From NCBI GenBank assembly GCA_965279125.1, contig CBDIHL010000035.1, positions 1 through 64,000 of the forward strand: 64,000 nt of DNA, given 5' to 3'. The position numbers and the translations under genes are program-made. The DNA is from Dinoroseobacter sp965279125 (GTDB lineage Bacteria; Pseudomonadota; Alphaproteobacteria; Rhodobacterales; Rhodobacteraceae). Each line of letters opens with the position of its first letter. Position 1 is the stretch's first letter. Below are positions 18,954 to 27,504 of this stretch, one piece after another. The notes under the pieces were generated by a model. It saw only the letters and a list, made by a program, of their open reading frames with translations, was not told where the DNA came from and searched no databases.

Positions 18954-19183
18954 TTTCGTGGTCCCTCACCCTTGGGAGATGGGTATCGGTCATCCGGCTG
19001 GTTGCAGCAATCTGGATATGCTGTGAATAGAGTGTGACCAGTTTACAGCGATTTTTCACCACATCTTGCCCCGAATGGTCGGGAAAAGTCAAGATATGGG
19101 TCTTGGGCTGGGGGCGCCCGGGTATACGCGCACTATACCGTGGCAGGGGCGAAAACTACCCACAGAATCGCCTTAACGAACGC

Positions 19184-19864
19184 TTAGCTTTTGGCGTTCG
19201 CTGCCTGCCAGCCGCGCGGATCGTCGAGGAACGCTTTGACCTCGGCCAGTTGCGCCGGTGCATAAAGCGCGCGATCCTCGGCCACCTTGAGTACGTCATG
19301 CCAGGTACACAGGTGGTGCAGGGTGACGCCGTGGTCGCCCAGTGTCTGCGTGGTCTCGGGGTAGATGTCGTAGTAGAAGATCACCGCCGTATGCGTGCAG
19401 CTCGCCCCGGTTTCGCGCACCGCATCTACGAAGGACAGCTTGCTGCCCCCGTCGGTTGTCAGGTCCTCGACCAGCAAGACGCGCTCACCCTCGTTCATCG
19501 CACCTTCGATCCGAGCGCCGCGCCCGTGGCCTTTGGGTTTCTTGCGAATATAGGTCATCGGCAGGCCCATCCGCTCTGCCACCAAAGCTGCATAGGGAAT
19601 GCCTGCCGTCTCGCCGCCTGCGATGTTGTCGAACGCCTCAAGCCCGGCATTGCGCATCACGGTGCAGGTCATGAAATCCATCAGCATGGACCGAATGCGC
19701 GGATACGAGATCGGCTTGCGGCAATCGACATAAGTCGGCGCAGGCAGGCCGGAGGTGTGGATGAAGGGATCGTCGGGGCGAAAATGCACCGCACCGATAT
19801 CCCAGAGCGCCTCGGCGCTGAGGCGGGCGATGGTGGCTTGATCGGGAAAGCTGGTGGGGATCAT
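19184..19864 (-). CDS. pyrE: Orotate phosphoribosyltransferase
   Basis: PyrE forms orotidine 5'-phosphate from orotate and PRPP in pyrimidine synthesis. The 226-residue protein has PTYVDCRKPISYPRIR, FDNIAGGETAGIPYAALVA, YIRKKPKGHGRGARIEG (the mobile catalytic loop with Lys/Arg/His) and the PRPP motif VLLVEDLTTDGGSK. It lies directly downstream of pyrC with a 42-nt gap containing one copy of the GAGTATTT intercistronic motif. The two pyrimidine genes are probably co-transcribed. Confidence 0.95.
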   Translation of the reverse strand: MIPTSFPDQATIARLSAEALWDIGAVHFRPDDPFIHTSGLPAPTYVDCRKPISYPRIRSMLMDFMTCTVMRNAGLEAFDNIAGGETAGIPYAALVAERMGLPMTYIRKKPKGHGRGARIEGAMNEGERVLLVEDLTTDGGSKLSFVDAVRETGASCTHTAVIFYYDIYPETTQTLGDHGVTLHHLCTWHDVLKVAEDRALYAPAQLAEVKAFLDDPRGWQAANAKS

Positions 19865-19877
19865 GAGATGTCGCTTT

Positions 19878-19902
19878 TTTGAGTATTTAGGGAACCCTGA
19901 AA
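19878..19902. repeat. GAGTATTT intercistronic motif, copy 1 (pyrC-pyrE)
   Basis: On the plus strand it reads TTTGAGTATTTAGGGAACCC followed by TGAA. It lies between the pyrC stop and pyrE start, inverted relative to those genes. Other copies: 28831, 34877, 38050 (diverged), 52602 and 54349. Confidence 0.55.
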
Positions 19903-19906
19903 CGGA

Positions 19907-20944
19907 TCAGGCAACGCGCCAGAGCAGCGGATGGCCGGGATCGAACAGGGTGACAGGGCCCTCGCCGGTGGCGATTTTATCGGGGAACGGGGGAGGGGCG
20001 TCGTGTTTTTCGAGGGTGATGGTGGCCTCGTTGGCGGGTAGCCCGTAATGGGCGGGGCCGTTGAGGGAGGCAAACGCCTCGAGCTGGTCGAGCGCATCTG
20101 CGGCCTCGAACACATGGGCGAGGCAGGCCATGGTGTTGGTCGCCGAGAACACCCCGGCGCATCCGCACGCACTGAGCTTGTTGGGATCGGTATGCGGGGC
20201 TGAGTCGGTCCCGAGGAAAAAGCGCGGATTGCCGGAGGTGGCGGCGCGCACGAGGGCTTGGCGGTGTTCTTCGCGCTTTGCCACGGGCAGGCAGTAATAG
20301 TGTGGGCGGATCCCACCAACGAGCAGGTGGTTGCGGTTGATCATCAGGTGGTGGGTGGTGATCGTGGCCCCGATCTCGCCGTCCGCGCCCGTCACGTAAT
20401 CGACGGCGTTGGAGGTTGTGACATGCTCCATCGTCACTTTCAGGCCGGGTGTCTTGCGGCGGATCGGGTCGAGTACGGTCTCGATAAACACGGCCTCGCG
20501 GTCGAAGATATCCACGTCCGCGGTCGTGACCTCGCCGTGAACGCAGAGGGGGATACCGTACTCGGCCATGGCCTCCAACACAGGGAGGACCTTGTCGAAA
20601 TCGCGCACGCCGGAGGCGGAATTCGTAGTTGCCCCAGCGGGATAGAGCTTGAGCGCGGTGATCAGACCGCTGGCATGGGCGGCGACGACATCAGCCGGAT
20701 CAGTTGCCTCGGTCAGATACAGCGTCATCAGCGGGGTGAAGTCCGTTCCCTCGGGCAGGGCGGCCAAGATGCGGTCGCGGTAGGTCGCTGCATCGGCCCC
20801 GGTCACGACAGGCGGCACCAGATTGGGCATGATGATCGCGCGGGCAAAGTCGCGCGCGGTCTCCGGCAGCACGGCCTTCAGCATAGCGCCATCGCGCAGG
20901 TGCAGGTGCCAGTCATCGGGGCGGCGCAGGGTCAGGCGGGTCAT
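19907..20944 (-). CDS. pyrC: Dihydroorotase (class II, PyrC type)
   Basis: PyrC closes carbamoyl-aspartate to dihydroorotate. The 345-residue protein begins MTRLTLRRPDDWHLHLRDG, which holds the first two metal-binding histidines (HLHLRDG), and has ALKLYPAGATTNS with the metal-bridging lysine, LCVHGEVT, VTMEHVTT, and FFLGTDSAPHT with the catalytic aspartate. The ATG at 20944 is set by homology to the family start; the open frame continues upstream but is not protein-like. Followed by pyrE. Confidence 0.95.
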   Translation of the reverse strand: MTRLTLRRPDDWHLHLRDGAMLKAVLPETARDFARAIIMPNLVPPVVTGADAATYRDRILAALPEGTDFTPLMTLYLTEATDPADVVAAHASGLITALKLYPAGATTNSASGVRDFDKVLPVLEAMAEYGIPLCVHGEVTTADVDIFDREAVFIETVLDPIRRKTPGLKVTMEHVTTSNAVDYVTGADGEIGATITTHHLMINRNHLLVGGIRPHYYCLPVAKREEHRQALVRAATSGNPRFFLGTDSAPHTDPNKLSACGCAGVFSATNTMACLAHVFEAADALDQLEAFASLNGPAHYGLPANEATITLEKHDAPPPFPDKIATGEGPVTLFDPGHPLLWRVA

Positions 20945-21144
20945 GGGGCAGGTCCTCTCATCCGAGCGCTCGGGGGATAGCGCAGTTTTGCCCCCTTTGG
21001 GAAGCCATTGTCGCAGGGCTTGCATTTTACGGCAAATCTCGTCATGCTGCACCGCAGAAGGTGCTGCTCTTGTGCTGGTTGCGGACTGCTCTCCTTAAGA
21101 TCCGCGCGGCACCTCCCAGATGCGCCTGGAGGCGCGAAAGTGAT

Positions 21145-21420
21145 ATGTTTACCTTCGTTATTGCCGCAATTGCAGGTCTCGCCACACCTATGGCCGAGCC
21201 GCATATCAAGACTGCCTTGGAAAGCCTGATGTTGGATGAGCTGAAGATCTGCGAGAACGAGTTTCGGGCCTTTTCCTTCGCGATCATGTTGTTGCTGGCC
21301 GCGATTTTGGCAGCCCTTGGCGGTGGCGGCTCTGCGCTTGGTCTTGCCCTTGGCGGACTTGCGGGCCTGTTCGGCAAGCGCATCTTCGACGCTGTGCGCA
21401 GCAAAAATTCTGGCGCATGA
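21145..21420 (+). CDS. Small membrane protein of unknown function
   Basis: A 91-residue product starting MFTFVIAAIAGLATP, with a hydrophobic N-terminus, a charged middle (KTALESLMLDELKICENEF) and a second, glycine-rich membrane segment (AIMLLLAAILAALGGGGSALG). The end is basic. GGAGG lies 11 nt before the ATG. No family recognised. It is the first of four small plus-strand genes that may form one unit. Confidence 0.6.
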   Translation: MFTFVIAAIAGLATPMAEPHIKTALESLMLDELKICENEFRAFSFAIMLLLAAILAALGGGGSALGLALGGLAGLFGKRIFDAVRSKNSGA

Positions 21421-21462
21421 GCGCTTTTGTGATCCTCCTCTAACCTGTTTGGAGCCTTAATA

Positions 21463-22050
21463 ATGCTAACCCCCAAAACTCCCATTGATATGTGGCTGTC
21501 CGGCGTGTCGCTTTGGTGCGCGTCGTTTGAGATGCAGATGAAAATGACGCAGCAAGTGATGCGTTTGGCACCCTTGTACCCTGTTGCCCCTGCATTGCAC
21601 GGCGAGACGGGCAAGCCCGTGGCAAAGGCGAAAGCGGCGCCTACAAAGAAGACGACCCCGGTCAAGAAAACGGCGAGCGTGACCGCATTGAAGCCAGCGG
21701 CGCGGCCCGCAGCGCCAAAGCCAACATCTACAAAAGACGCTGCACCGAAGTCCGCTGCGGCCAAGCCTGCTTCAAAAGCCGCAGAGCCTGCCAAACCTGC
21801 GCCAAAGACCGCGAGCCCAGCAAAGCCACAGGCCGCGAAAGCCAAGGCTCCAGCAAGAACGGCCACCGCCACACCCAAACCAGCACCTAAATCCCTCGCC
21901 GCCGAAGCGAAACCCGCTGCAGTTACCACCAAACCTGCCGCCAAAACGTCCGTAGCCGCTGAGAAGCCCGCACGCCGACGCACCCCGCGCAAAAAGTCGG
22001 TCAGCCTTGCGCCCGTGCCGAACACGTTGTCTTCCGACGCGGCGAAGTAA
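21463..22050 (+). CDS. Ala/Lys/Pro-rich protein with a phasin-like N-terminus
   Basis: The 195-residue product has a ~45-residue amphipathic N-terminus (MLTPKTPIDMWLSGVSLW, then EMQMKMTQQVM) and then a long histone-H1-like tail of Ala, Lys and Pro ending in RRRTPRKKSVSL. Such tails occur in some alphaproteobacterial phasins and nucleoid-binding proteins. GGAGCC lies in front of the ATG. The next gene has a related amphipathic helix, so the pair may bind polyhydroxyalkanoate granules or DNA; this is inference. A long open frame on the opposite strand here is an artefact of the repetitive codons. Confidence 0.6.
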   Translation: MLTPKTPIDMWLSGVSLWCASFEMQMKMTQQVMRLAPLYPVAPALHGETGKPVAKAKAAPTKKTTPVKKTASVTALKPAARPAAPKPTSTKDAAPKSAAAKPASKAAEPAKPAPKTASPAKPQAAKAKAPARTATATPKPAPKSLAAEAKPAAVTTKPAAKTSVAAEKPARRRTPRKKSVSLAPVPNTLSSDAAK

Positions 22051-22113
22051 TCCGATCAGGCCCGTGCATGTGCATGTCACGGGCCATTTCCCTCTGTCGC
22101 GTCAGGACCCCCA

Positions 22114-22425
22114 ATGGCCCGTATGTCTACTCCGCTCGACCTGATGACCCTCGGCTTCGAGGCGGCCCGCCTCGGCGTGGAGGCGCAGTCGGTTATCGGT
22201 TTGCGCACGCTTGGGATGGCGGGCCTCTGGAACACGCCTTTTGATGAGAACTACCGTATGGTTGTGGAAAAGCAGGGCACCTTCCTAAAGGCAGGCTGCG
22301 AGGCGGTTGAAGATATGGTCAGCGGCCAAGACCCTGTCGCGACAGCGCGCCGCGCGGTGGCGACGTTGGATGTGGCAACTTCGGAAAATCGGCAGCGCCT
22401 GACCGCGCGCGGCCCGCGCGGCTAA
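22114..22425 (+). CDS. Phasin-like small protein
   Basis: The 103-residue protein is helical and amphipathic: LGFEAARLGVEAQSVIGLR, GMAGLW, ENYRMVVEKQGTFLKAG. Similar small proteins are common in Rhodobacterales, sometimes labelled as antifreeze or phasin-like. AGGACC lies before the ATG. It follows the Ala/Lys/Pro-rich protein by 63 nt. The function is not known. Confidence 0.6.
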   Translation: MARMSTPLDLMTLGFEAARLGVEAQSVIGLRTLGMAGLWNTPFDENYRMVVEKQGTFLKAGCEAVEDMVSGQDPVATARRAVATLDVATSENRQRLTARGPRG

Positions 22426-22540
22426 GACGACGACCCATGCGCTGAGTGCATTTCGGCAATGTCGGTATGTCTGTGGAGGGCGGTCGTTGCGTTTGCTACG
22501 ATCGTTGCAAATATCAATCCAGTCATTTTCGAGGCCTAAG

Positions 22541-22759
22541 ATGAGCACTGCCACCCACACATTTTTCCCAACCGTTTTGTCCTTCGGCGTCACCTTCATG
22601 GATTGGTTCGAAGGCCTCATGCAGCGCGCCTACGAGGCGAGCTCGATCGCGCAGGAGCTTGAGCAAATCAATGCCATGAGTGACGCGGATCTGGCGGCGA
22701 ATGGCCTGACCCGCGAGCAAGCCGTACGCAACATTGCGGCGCGGTTCGGTCACGTCTAA
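22541..22759 (+). CDS. DUF1127-like small protein
   Basis: The 72-residue product starts MSTATHTFFPTVLSFG and ends with ELEQINAMSDADLAANGLTREQAVRNI, which resembles the DUF1127 motif (LSDxxLxxxGLxRxxI) of small proteins linked in other alphaproteobacteria to RNA turnover and phosphate or stress adaptation. GAGGCC precedes the ATG. It faces the end of the 22.8-kb gene on the other strand. Confidence 0.6.
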   Translation: MSTATHTFFPTVLSFGVTFMDWFEGLMQRAYEASSIAQELEQINAMSDADLAANGLTREQAVRNIAARFGHV

Positions 22760-22818
22760 ACTTGGTGTTTCCAGCTCTGAACAGAACAGGCGGGGTCTTT
22801 AGGCCTCGCCTTTTGCGT

Positions 22819-24453
22819 TCATAGCCTGCGCTTGCCCGGACGCGATTTGCGTAAGGACTTGGCCTGCGTCCTAAGGGCCGATTTCGGACGGTTCTTCGGC
22901 GTGTGCACATGTCCGGTATCCGACTTTGAGTTGAGCGCTTTGTCACGTGAAGGCTCCGGAACGGCAGTTGTCATGCGCGCAGGGCTCATCGCAACTGCGG
23001 CTTGCCCGCCATTTGGGTGTTGGTGATCGCGCAAAGACACGCTGGCGGGGCCGGGCCAGGCCGAGATGGGACCTGCGACGGAACGCACTAGGAAGTCGGT
23101 TGGAAAGGGCAGTTTTTCGGAAGTTTCTTGCGCTGCCGGGTCGTGCTTTGCCAGAGCGGGCATATCCTCCGGCATTTCAGGATTGAGGTCCTCAGGGATC
23201 TTAACAGGCTCTACCGTTTGTACGTCGCGTGGTGTTGGATCTGGGATTTGCCTGACCAAAGCGCTCAACTCGGCTTCCTGCGCGACGCTCAGCGGGTCGT
23301 TGCTTTCAACAATTGCATCTGCCTCGGGAGCAAGCTCTGGCCCGAGGTCTTCTTGGGGGGATGGCACATCTGGGGGAGCCTCGGAATCCGGCTGGTCGGA
23401 GGCCAAACCACCAAGCGCGCCGCCAACGGCAAGGACCGCGGCAGCGGCGGACGGGCCGCTTTGCTCAGTCGGTGACGCGGTCGCCTCGGCGTTTGGCAAT
23501 GCACGTCCCTCGGCCGCCAGTGCCGCTTGTGCCGTGTCCAGTGCTGCGGCAAATCTGGGGTGATCCTTTTGGGTCGTCGCCGCGCGTGCGACGCGCGCGA
23601 TTCGCCAATCGTTTTCGCTGGCTTCAACCACACTCAGCACGCGGTTCATATGGGGGTAGAGTTTGCGGCGGGGTCGTAAGGTCTGCGCAATCTCTGCAAC
23701 GGTGGCGTCCCCCGCAACAACGAGATCAAGCAGCTTGTCGATCAGCCCTGCCGCATCAAGGTGTGGCTCGGCCTCCGGCCCAAGGAACCGTTGGCGGATG
23801 ATGTCGACATTTTCTCGGGCAAACAGGCAGGCATGCATAAAGTCTTCGCGCTCGGCCGGATCGACGATGACAAAGCCGCGTGCGGCGGTTTCCATCATCT
23901 GGGGCGCGTAGCCATAGCGTGAGGTGAAATCTGTGCGGCGCAGCGCTGGAAAACGGTCGTCCCAGCCCGCAATAGACGGGGTCAGGCTGGCCTGTGGCTG
24001 GATCAAGACGACATCGGCGCGCGGCGCGGCCACCGAATACGCGGCGGCGGCATAACCTTGTGCGCCTGCGCCATAGAAGATGACCCGCTCGAACCCGTCA
24101 AAGAACCCATCATCAATCAGATCGTCGAAGAAGGCGTAAACCTCAGGGGCGCGAAACCACGTCTCGTCTTCGGCCAGCAGCGTAAGCTGTGCGATATCCG
24201 TGCGGTTCTGGACCCCACGCGCGATGGGTTTGCCGCCGCGAGAGGCGCGCAGCAAGGTTTCGGTTTGTTCAAACGCCACCAGCAACACATCCGCGCCATC
24301 GGTAAACTGCGCGGCATGGGTGCCGCCGATACGGTCGAAAAAGCCGTCGGGGCCCGCATCGGTGTGCAGGGCGCGGTAGAGCACAGAAATCGGGTCATCG
24401 CTGGGGGTGCCCACGGTCCAAGGCGAGGTTGGGGTCCAATCGTCGGTCAACAT
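22819..24453 (-). CDS. Uncharacterised protein with an alpha/beta-hydrolase-like N-terminal domain
   Basis: The ATG at 24453 has a strong GGAAGGAG site; longer open sequence upstream is unlikely to be translated. Of 544 residues, the first ~330 form a domain with VIFYGAGAQGYAAAAYSVAAP (a nucleophile-elbow-like GxGxxG turn), FTSRYGYAPQMM and FVIVDPAEREDFMHA. The middle is helical; the last ~200 residues are Pro/Ala/Glu-rich and end in a very basic tail. Similar proteins are common in Rhodobacterales, but I know no established function. It is transcribed away from infC. Confidence 0.65.
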   Translation of the reverse strand: MLTDDWTPTSPWTVGTPSDDPISVLYRALHTDAGPDGFFDRIGGTHAAQFTDGADVLLVAFEQTETLLRASRGGKPIARGVQNRTDIAQLTLLAEDETWFRAPEVYAFFDDLIDDGFFDGFERVIFYGAGAQGYAAAAYSVAAPRADVVLIQPQASLTPSIAGWDDRFPALRRTDFTSRYGYAPQMMETAARGFVIVDPAEREDFMHACLFARENVDIIRQRFLGPEAEPHLDAAGLIDKLLDLVVAGDATVAEIAQTLRPRRKLYPHMNRVLSVVEASENDWRIARVARAATTQKDHPRFAAALDTAQAALAAEGRALPNAEATASPTEQSGPSAAAAVLAVGGALGGLASDQPDSEAPPDVPSPQEDLGPELAPEADAIVESNDPLSVAQEAELSALVRQIPDPTPRDVQTVEPVKIPEDLNPEMPEDMPALAKHDPAAQETSEKLPFPTDFLVRSVAGPISAWPGPASVSLRDHQHPNGGQAAVAMSPARMTTAVPEPSRDKALNSKSDTGHVHTPKNRPKSALRTQAKSLRKSRPGKRRL

Positions 24454-24783
24454 ACGCTCCTTCCCCGGTTCGGGGAGACTCACAGAAACAGGTCCAGGCG
24501 GGGACGGCTTGGCCTGCGGTCCAAACCGTATCTGGCTGATCGGCTCTATACTATGCAGGGGGTCGTGATTCGGACGCCTAAAAAGGAAACGGAGTGTTTC
24601 CAAAGGCTTGCCGAAAACGGAGCGAAGAGGCCCGCCAAATTTGCGCGATCTTGCACTTGTGTCCTCTGATCGTGCCAAACAGATCCCCCCGAATCCGAAA
24701 AACCCTTAAAAATCAGTTAAAATTTGCTGATCTTCGGGCGCACCCAATTTACAGGGAAGTGTTCGGTGCAGCAACGCCAACGC

Positions 24784-24809
24784 AAAAGCGCCCCCGAGTT
24801 GGAGGCGCT
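24784..24809 (-). terminator. Intrinsic terminator of infC
   Basis: On the minus strand a 9-bp stem AGCGCCTCC / GGGGGCGCT with loop AACTC is followed by TTTT. It lies about 40 nt after the infC stop. Confidence 0.85.
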
Positions 24810-24850
24810 CCTGAGATGTTCGTGGGGGAGGCGCAATGTGCCTGTCAGTC

Positions 24851-25396
24851 CTACTTAGAGAGGGGCCCGATCAGCATGATCATTTGGCGACCTTCCATCT
24901 TGGGGAAGTTTTCCACCTTGCCAATCTCTTTCGTGTCCTCTGCGACCCGCTCAAGCAATTCGCGTCCCAAATTCTGGTGCGCCATCTCGCGACCTCGGAA
25001 GCGCAGTGTGATCTTAACCTTGTCGCCATTCTCCAGAAATCGAAACACGTTGCGCATTTTGACGGAATAGTCATTCACATCGGTGTTCGGGCGAAACTTA
25101 ACCTCTTTGATCTCGATGATCTTTTGCTTTTTGCGAGCCTCGGCTTCGCGCTTCTGGGTCTCGTATTTATACTTGCCGAAATCCATGATCTTCACCACGG
25201 GCGGCACGGCATTGGGCGAGATTTCAACCAGATCGAGGCCAGCATCTTCGGCCATTCTTAGGCCTTCACGGGGTGAGACCACCCCGACGTTTTCGCCTTC
25301 GGCGCCAATCAGGCGAATTTCAGGGGCACGGATGCGGTCGTTGACGCGGGGGCCGGTGTCGCGCTGCGGAGGCGCGTTATGAGGTCTGCGGGCTAT
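24851..25396 (-). CDS. infC: Translation initiation factor IF-3 with AUA start codon
   Basis: IF-3 binds the 30S subunit and checks start codon and initiator tRNA. The 181-residue protein covers the N-domain (RVNDRIRAPEIRLIGAEG, VVSPREGLRMAEDAG), the lysine-rich linker (YKYETQKREAEARKKQKI) and the C-domain (IKEVKFRPNTDVNDYSVKMR, KVKITLRFRGREMAHQNLG). Protein similarity begins at ARRPHNAPPQRDTGP; the codon in front is ATA (25394-25396), with AAAAGGACC upstream and no ATG in a usable place. A non-AUG start matches the known infC autoregulation, in which IF-3 discriminates against its own rare start codon (AUU in Escherichia coli). Confidence 0.95.
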   Translation of the reverse strand: MARRPHNAPPQRDTGPRVNDRIRAPEIRLIGAEGENVGVVSPREGLRMAEDAGLDLVEISPNAVPPVVKIMDFGKYKYETQKREAEARKKQKIIEIKEVKFRPNTDVNDYSVKMRNVFRFLENGDKVKITLRFRGREMAHQNLGRELLERVAEDTKEIGKVENFPKMEGRQMIMLIGPLSK

Positions 25397-25575
25397 GGGA
25401 CAGGTCCTTTTGTTGTTTGTCGTAGCGAGAGTGAAAATAGAGAGCCGCGCGCGCGACTTCAAGCGGAGACTGGCTAAGGGGGAAGAGAAGACGGTTCTCC
25501 CCCTTGTGTTTGTTGCCCGTGGCACGCATATCAGCACACAGAAATTCCGCACTGCAGCAAATTTGGAGATATCCC

Positions 25576-26331
25576 ATGCGTATGCGCGTATCCACAATCG
25601 CCCTTGTCGCGGCCCTTAGCGTAACCGTTGCTGGTTGCTGGGGAGAAGACGACGAAGAGACAACTGAAACTGAAAGCGGCGCGATCACCGCACCCGAAGC
25701 CGTAGATACGGAAGCAGCGGAAGCGGCTGCCGCAGAAGCTGCTGCCGCTGAGGCCGCTGCCGCCGAAGAAGCGGCTGCCGCCGCCGAGGCTGCTGCTGAG
25801 GCAGAAGCCGCCGCTGCCGCAGAAGCAGCGGAAACAGCTGCCGCAGAAGCCGCTGCCGCTGCGGAAGCCGCTGCCGCCGAAGCGGCTGCTGCCGCTGAAG
25901 AGGCTGCCGCGCAGGCCGCCGCAGAAGCAGAAGCTGCCGCGGAGGCCGCTGCTGCAGAAGCAACTGCCGCTGCGGAAGCTGCAGCCGCAGAAGCCGCCGC
26001 CGTCGAAGAAGCCGCCGCCGCAGCTGCTGCTGAGGCAGAAGCTGCTGCAGCCGAGGCCGTTGAAACCACCACTGAGGCCGCTGAGGCGGCCGTCGAGGAA
26101 ACCACCGAAGCCGCAACTGACGCGGTTGAGGCCATCACGCCGGAGATCGACGCAGAGGCTGCCCTCAGCACCGATGGGTTTAACCTTGAGCAGGTTATTG
26201 CGCTGATCGACGGTTCAAGCCTCGACGACGGAACCAAGGCAACCCTACGGACGGCTGTGGAAGGTGCACAGAACAACCCTGCCATCCTCGGTACGGTGCT
26301 CGGACAAATCCGTACGGCACTCGGCCTCTAA
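25576..26331 (+). CDS. Lipoprotein with long Ala/Glu (AEAAA) repeats
   Basis: The 251-residue product has a lipoprotein signal (MRMRVSTIALVAALSV, lipobox VAGC) and an acidic WGEDDEETT start to the mature chain. Residues ~45-180 are AEAAAAE-type repeats expected to form one long alpha helix or coiled coil. A ~55-residue C-terminal domain (NLEQVIALIDGSSLDDGTK, NPAILGTVLGQIRTAL) is normal in composition. GGAG lies before the ATG; a strong terminator follows. It could be a periplasmic spacer that tethers the C-terminal domain away from the outer membrane, but this is inference. Confidence 0.75.
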   Translation: MRMRVSTIALVAALSVTVAGCWGEDDEETTETESGAITAPEAVDTEAAEAAAAEAAAAEAAAAEEAAAAAEAAAEAEAAAAAEAAETAAAEAAAAAEAAAAEAAAAAEEAAAQAAAEAEAAAEAAAAEATAAAEAAAAEAAAVEEAAAAAAAEAEAAAAEAVETTTEAAEAAVEETTEAATDAVEAITPEIDAEAALSTDGFNLEQVIALIDGSSLDDGTKATLRTAVEGAQNNPAILGTVLGQIRTALGL

Positions 26332-26352
26332 TTCGACCAATAGACAAAATAA

Positions 26353-26384
26353 AAACGGGTCGTTTTCGAACGGCCCGTTTTTTT
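26353..26384 (+). terminator. Strong intrinsic terminator after the Ala/Glu-rich lipoprotein
   Basis: A 12-bp stem (AAACGGGTCGTT / AACGGCCCGTTT, one G-T pair) with a TTCG tetraloop, followed by seven T. Confidence 0.92.
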
Positions 26385-26490
26385 ATTCGTGTGCCTTTTG
26401 TATTGCTTTTCGTGTCGGCTTTACCAAACATCAACATTCGTGTATTATTGCATGAATAATGAGTAGAGCAGCAGAATAGGTGTCGAAAAG

Positions 26491-27504
26491 ATGCCAACTT
26501 ATAATCTTCTTGCGTATGGTGGGACCGGGCTCGGCTATGGGCGCACGCCCGGTTATAGTTTCACAGCGGATGCAAGCAACACGGCCGATGTGGTCGCCTC
26601 CGATGATGATGCGATCCTGAACGATTGGACCACTGGCAATTACAACGGCACGCCAACGCCTGGCATCGTGAATGGCGACACCAATTCGGTTGTCGTATCG
26701 TCTGACATTCCGTGGCTTAGCACTGGACAGATGATCACCAGCGGCGTCTGGTATGAGATGTCGTATACGGACCCCACCACCGGCAGCACCGAGACAGTTG
26801 ATGCGTTCCTTGTCTACAACGACGACAACAATTCTTGGGGCGGTTTCAGCAACAGCTATGTCCTGACCACGCAGCCGCTGATTGACGGTGTCACTTATGA
26901 AGTGGTCACGGTCGAAAACAACGCTGGGGTTCCGTGGACTGCACTGATTTGCTTTGCAAAAGGCACGCGTATCCGCACGCCAAATGGTGACGTTGCTATC
27001 GAACACCTCCAGATCGGTGACCGCGTTGTGACGCTTGATCATGGCCCGCAAGTGATCCGCTGGATCAAAGCCACAACGGTTCCGGGGCGGGGAGCCTATG
27101 CGCCGATCCGGTTTCGTGCGGGTACTCTTGGCAACCTGCGCGACCTGATCGTTTCGCCCAATCACCGGATGCTGGTCGATACCGCCCGCGCCGAGCTGTT
27201 GTTTGGCACGTCGGAGGTTCTTGTTCCAGCAAAGGCGCTTGTGGATGGCAAAGGCGTGGAGATCGCGCCCGTGGATGAGGTGACGTATATCCACCTGATG
27301 TGCGACGCTCATGAAGTGATCTATGCGGAGGGCGCCGCAACGGAAAGCTTTCACCCGGGTCAATATACCCTTGGTGCGTTTGAAGAAGACACGCGCGCCG
27401 AGCTTTTTGCGCTGTTTCCCGAGTTGCGGGATTATTCAAAACCAATGCCACTCGCGCGGCCCTTACTGCGCCCCGTCGAGGCGCAGCTTTTGGCCGGTTG
27501 CTAG
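26491..27504 (+). CDS. Hint (Hedgehog/intein) domain-containing protein
   Basis: The 337-residue protein has an N-terminal Rhodobacterales-type extracellular domain of ~150 residues, Asn/Thr/Gly-rich, and then a Hint_2 domain: ICFAKGTRIRTPNGDVAIEHL starts with the nucleophilic cysteine, followed by GDRVVTLDHGPQVIRWI, LIVSPNHRMLVD with the Hint block-B-like histidine, and HEVIYAEGAATESFHPGQYT. Hint domains cleave or splice at the cysteine; in this family the role is unknown but export is likely. No normal signal peptide is seen. It ends overlapping the fpr stop by four bases in convergent orientation. Confidence 0.88.
   Translation: MPTYNLLAYGGTGLGYGRTPGYSFTADASNTADVVASDDDAILNDWTTGNYNGTPTPGIVNGDTNSVVVSSDIPWLSTGQMITSGVWYEMSYTDPTTGSTETVDAFLVYNDDNNSWGGFSNSYVLTTQPLIDGVTYEVVTVENNAGVPWTALICFAKGTRIRTPNGDVAIEHLQIGDRVVTLDHGPQVIRWIKATTVPGRGAYAPIRFRAGTLGNLRDLIVSPNHRMLVDTARAELLFGTSEVLVPAKALVDGKGVEIAPVDEVTYIHLMCDAHEVIYAEGAATESFHPGQYTLGAFEEDTRAELFALFPELRDYSKPMPLARPLLRPVEAQLLAGC

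Noticed and set aside
21042..22025. Long minus-strand open frame opposite the Ala/Lys/Pro-rich gene
   Set aside because: Low-complexity antisense product of GC-rich repetitive codons; no ribosome site and no family likeness.
26431..27363. 310-codon minus-strand frame opposite the Hint gene
   Set aside because: Antisense shadow; the plus-strand frame has a recognised domain and terminator context.
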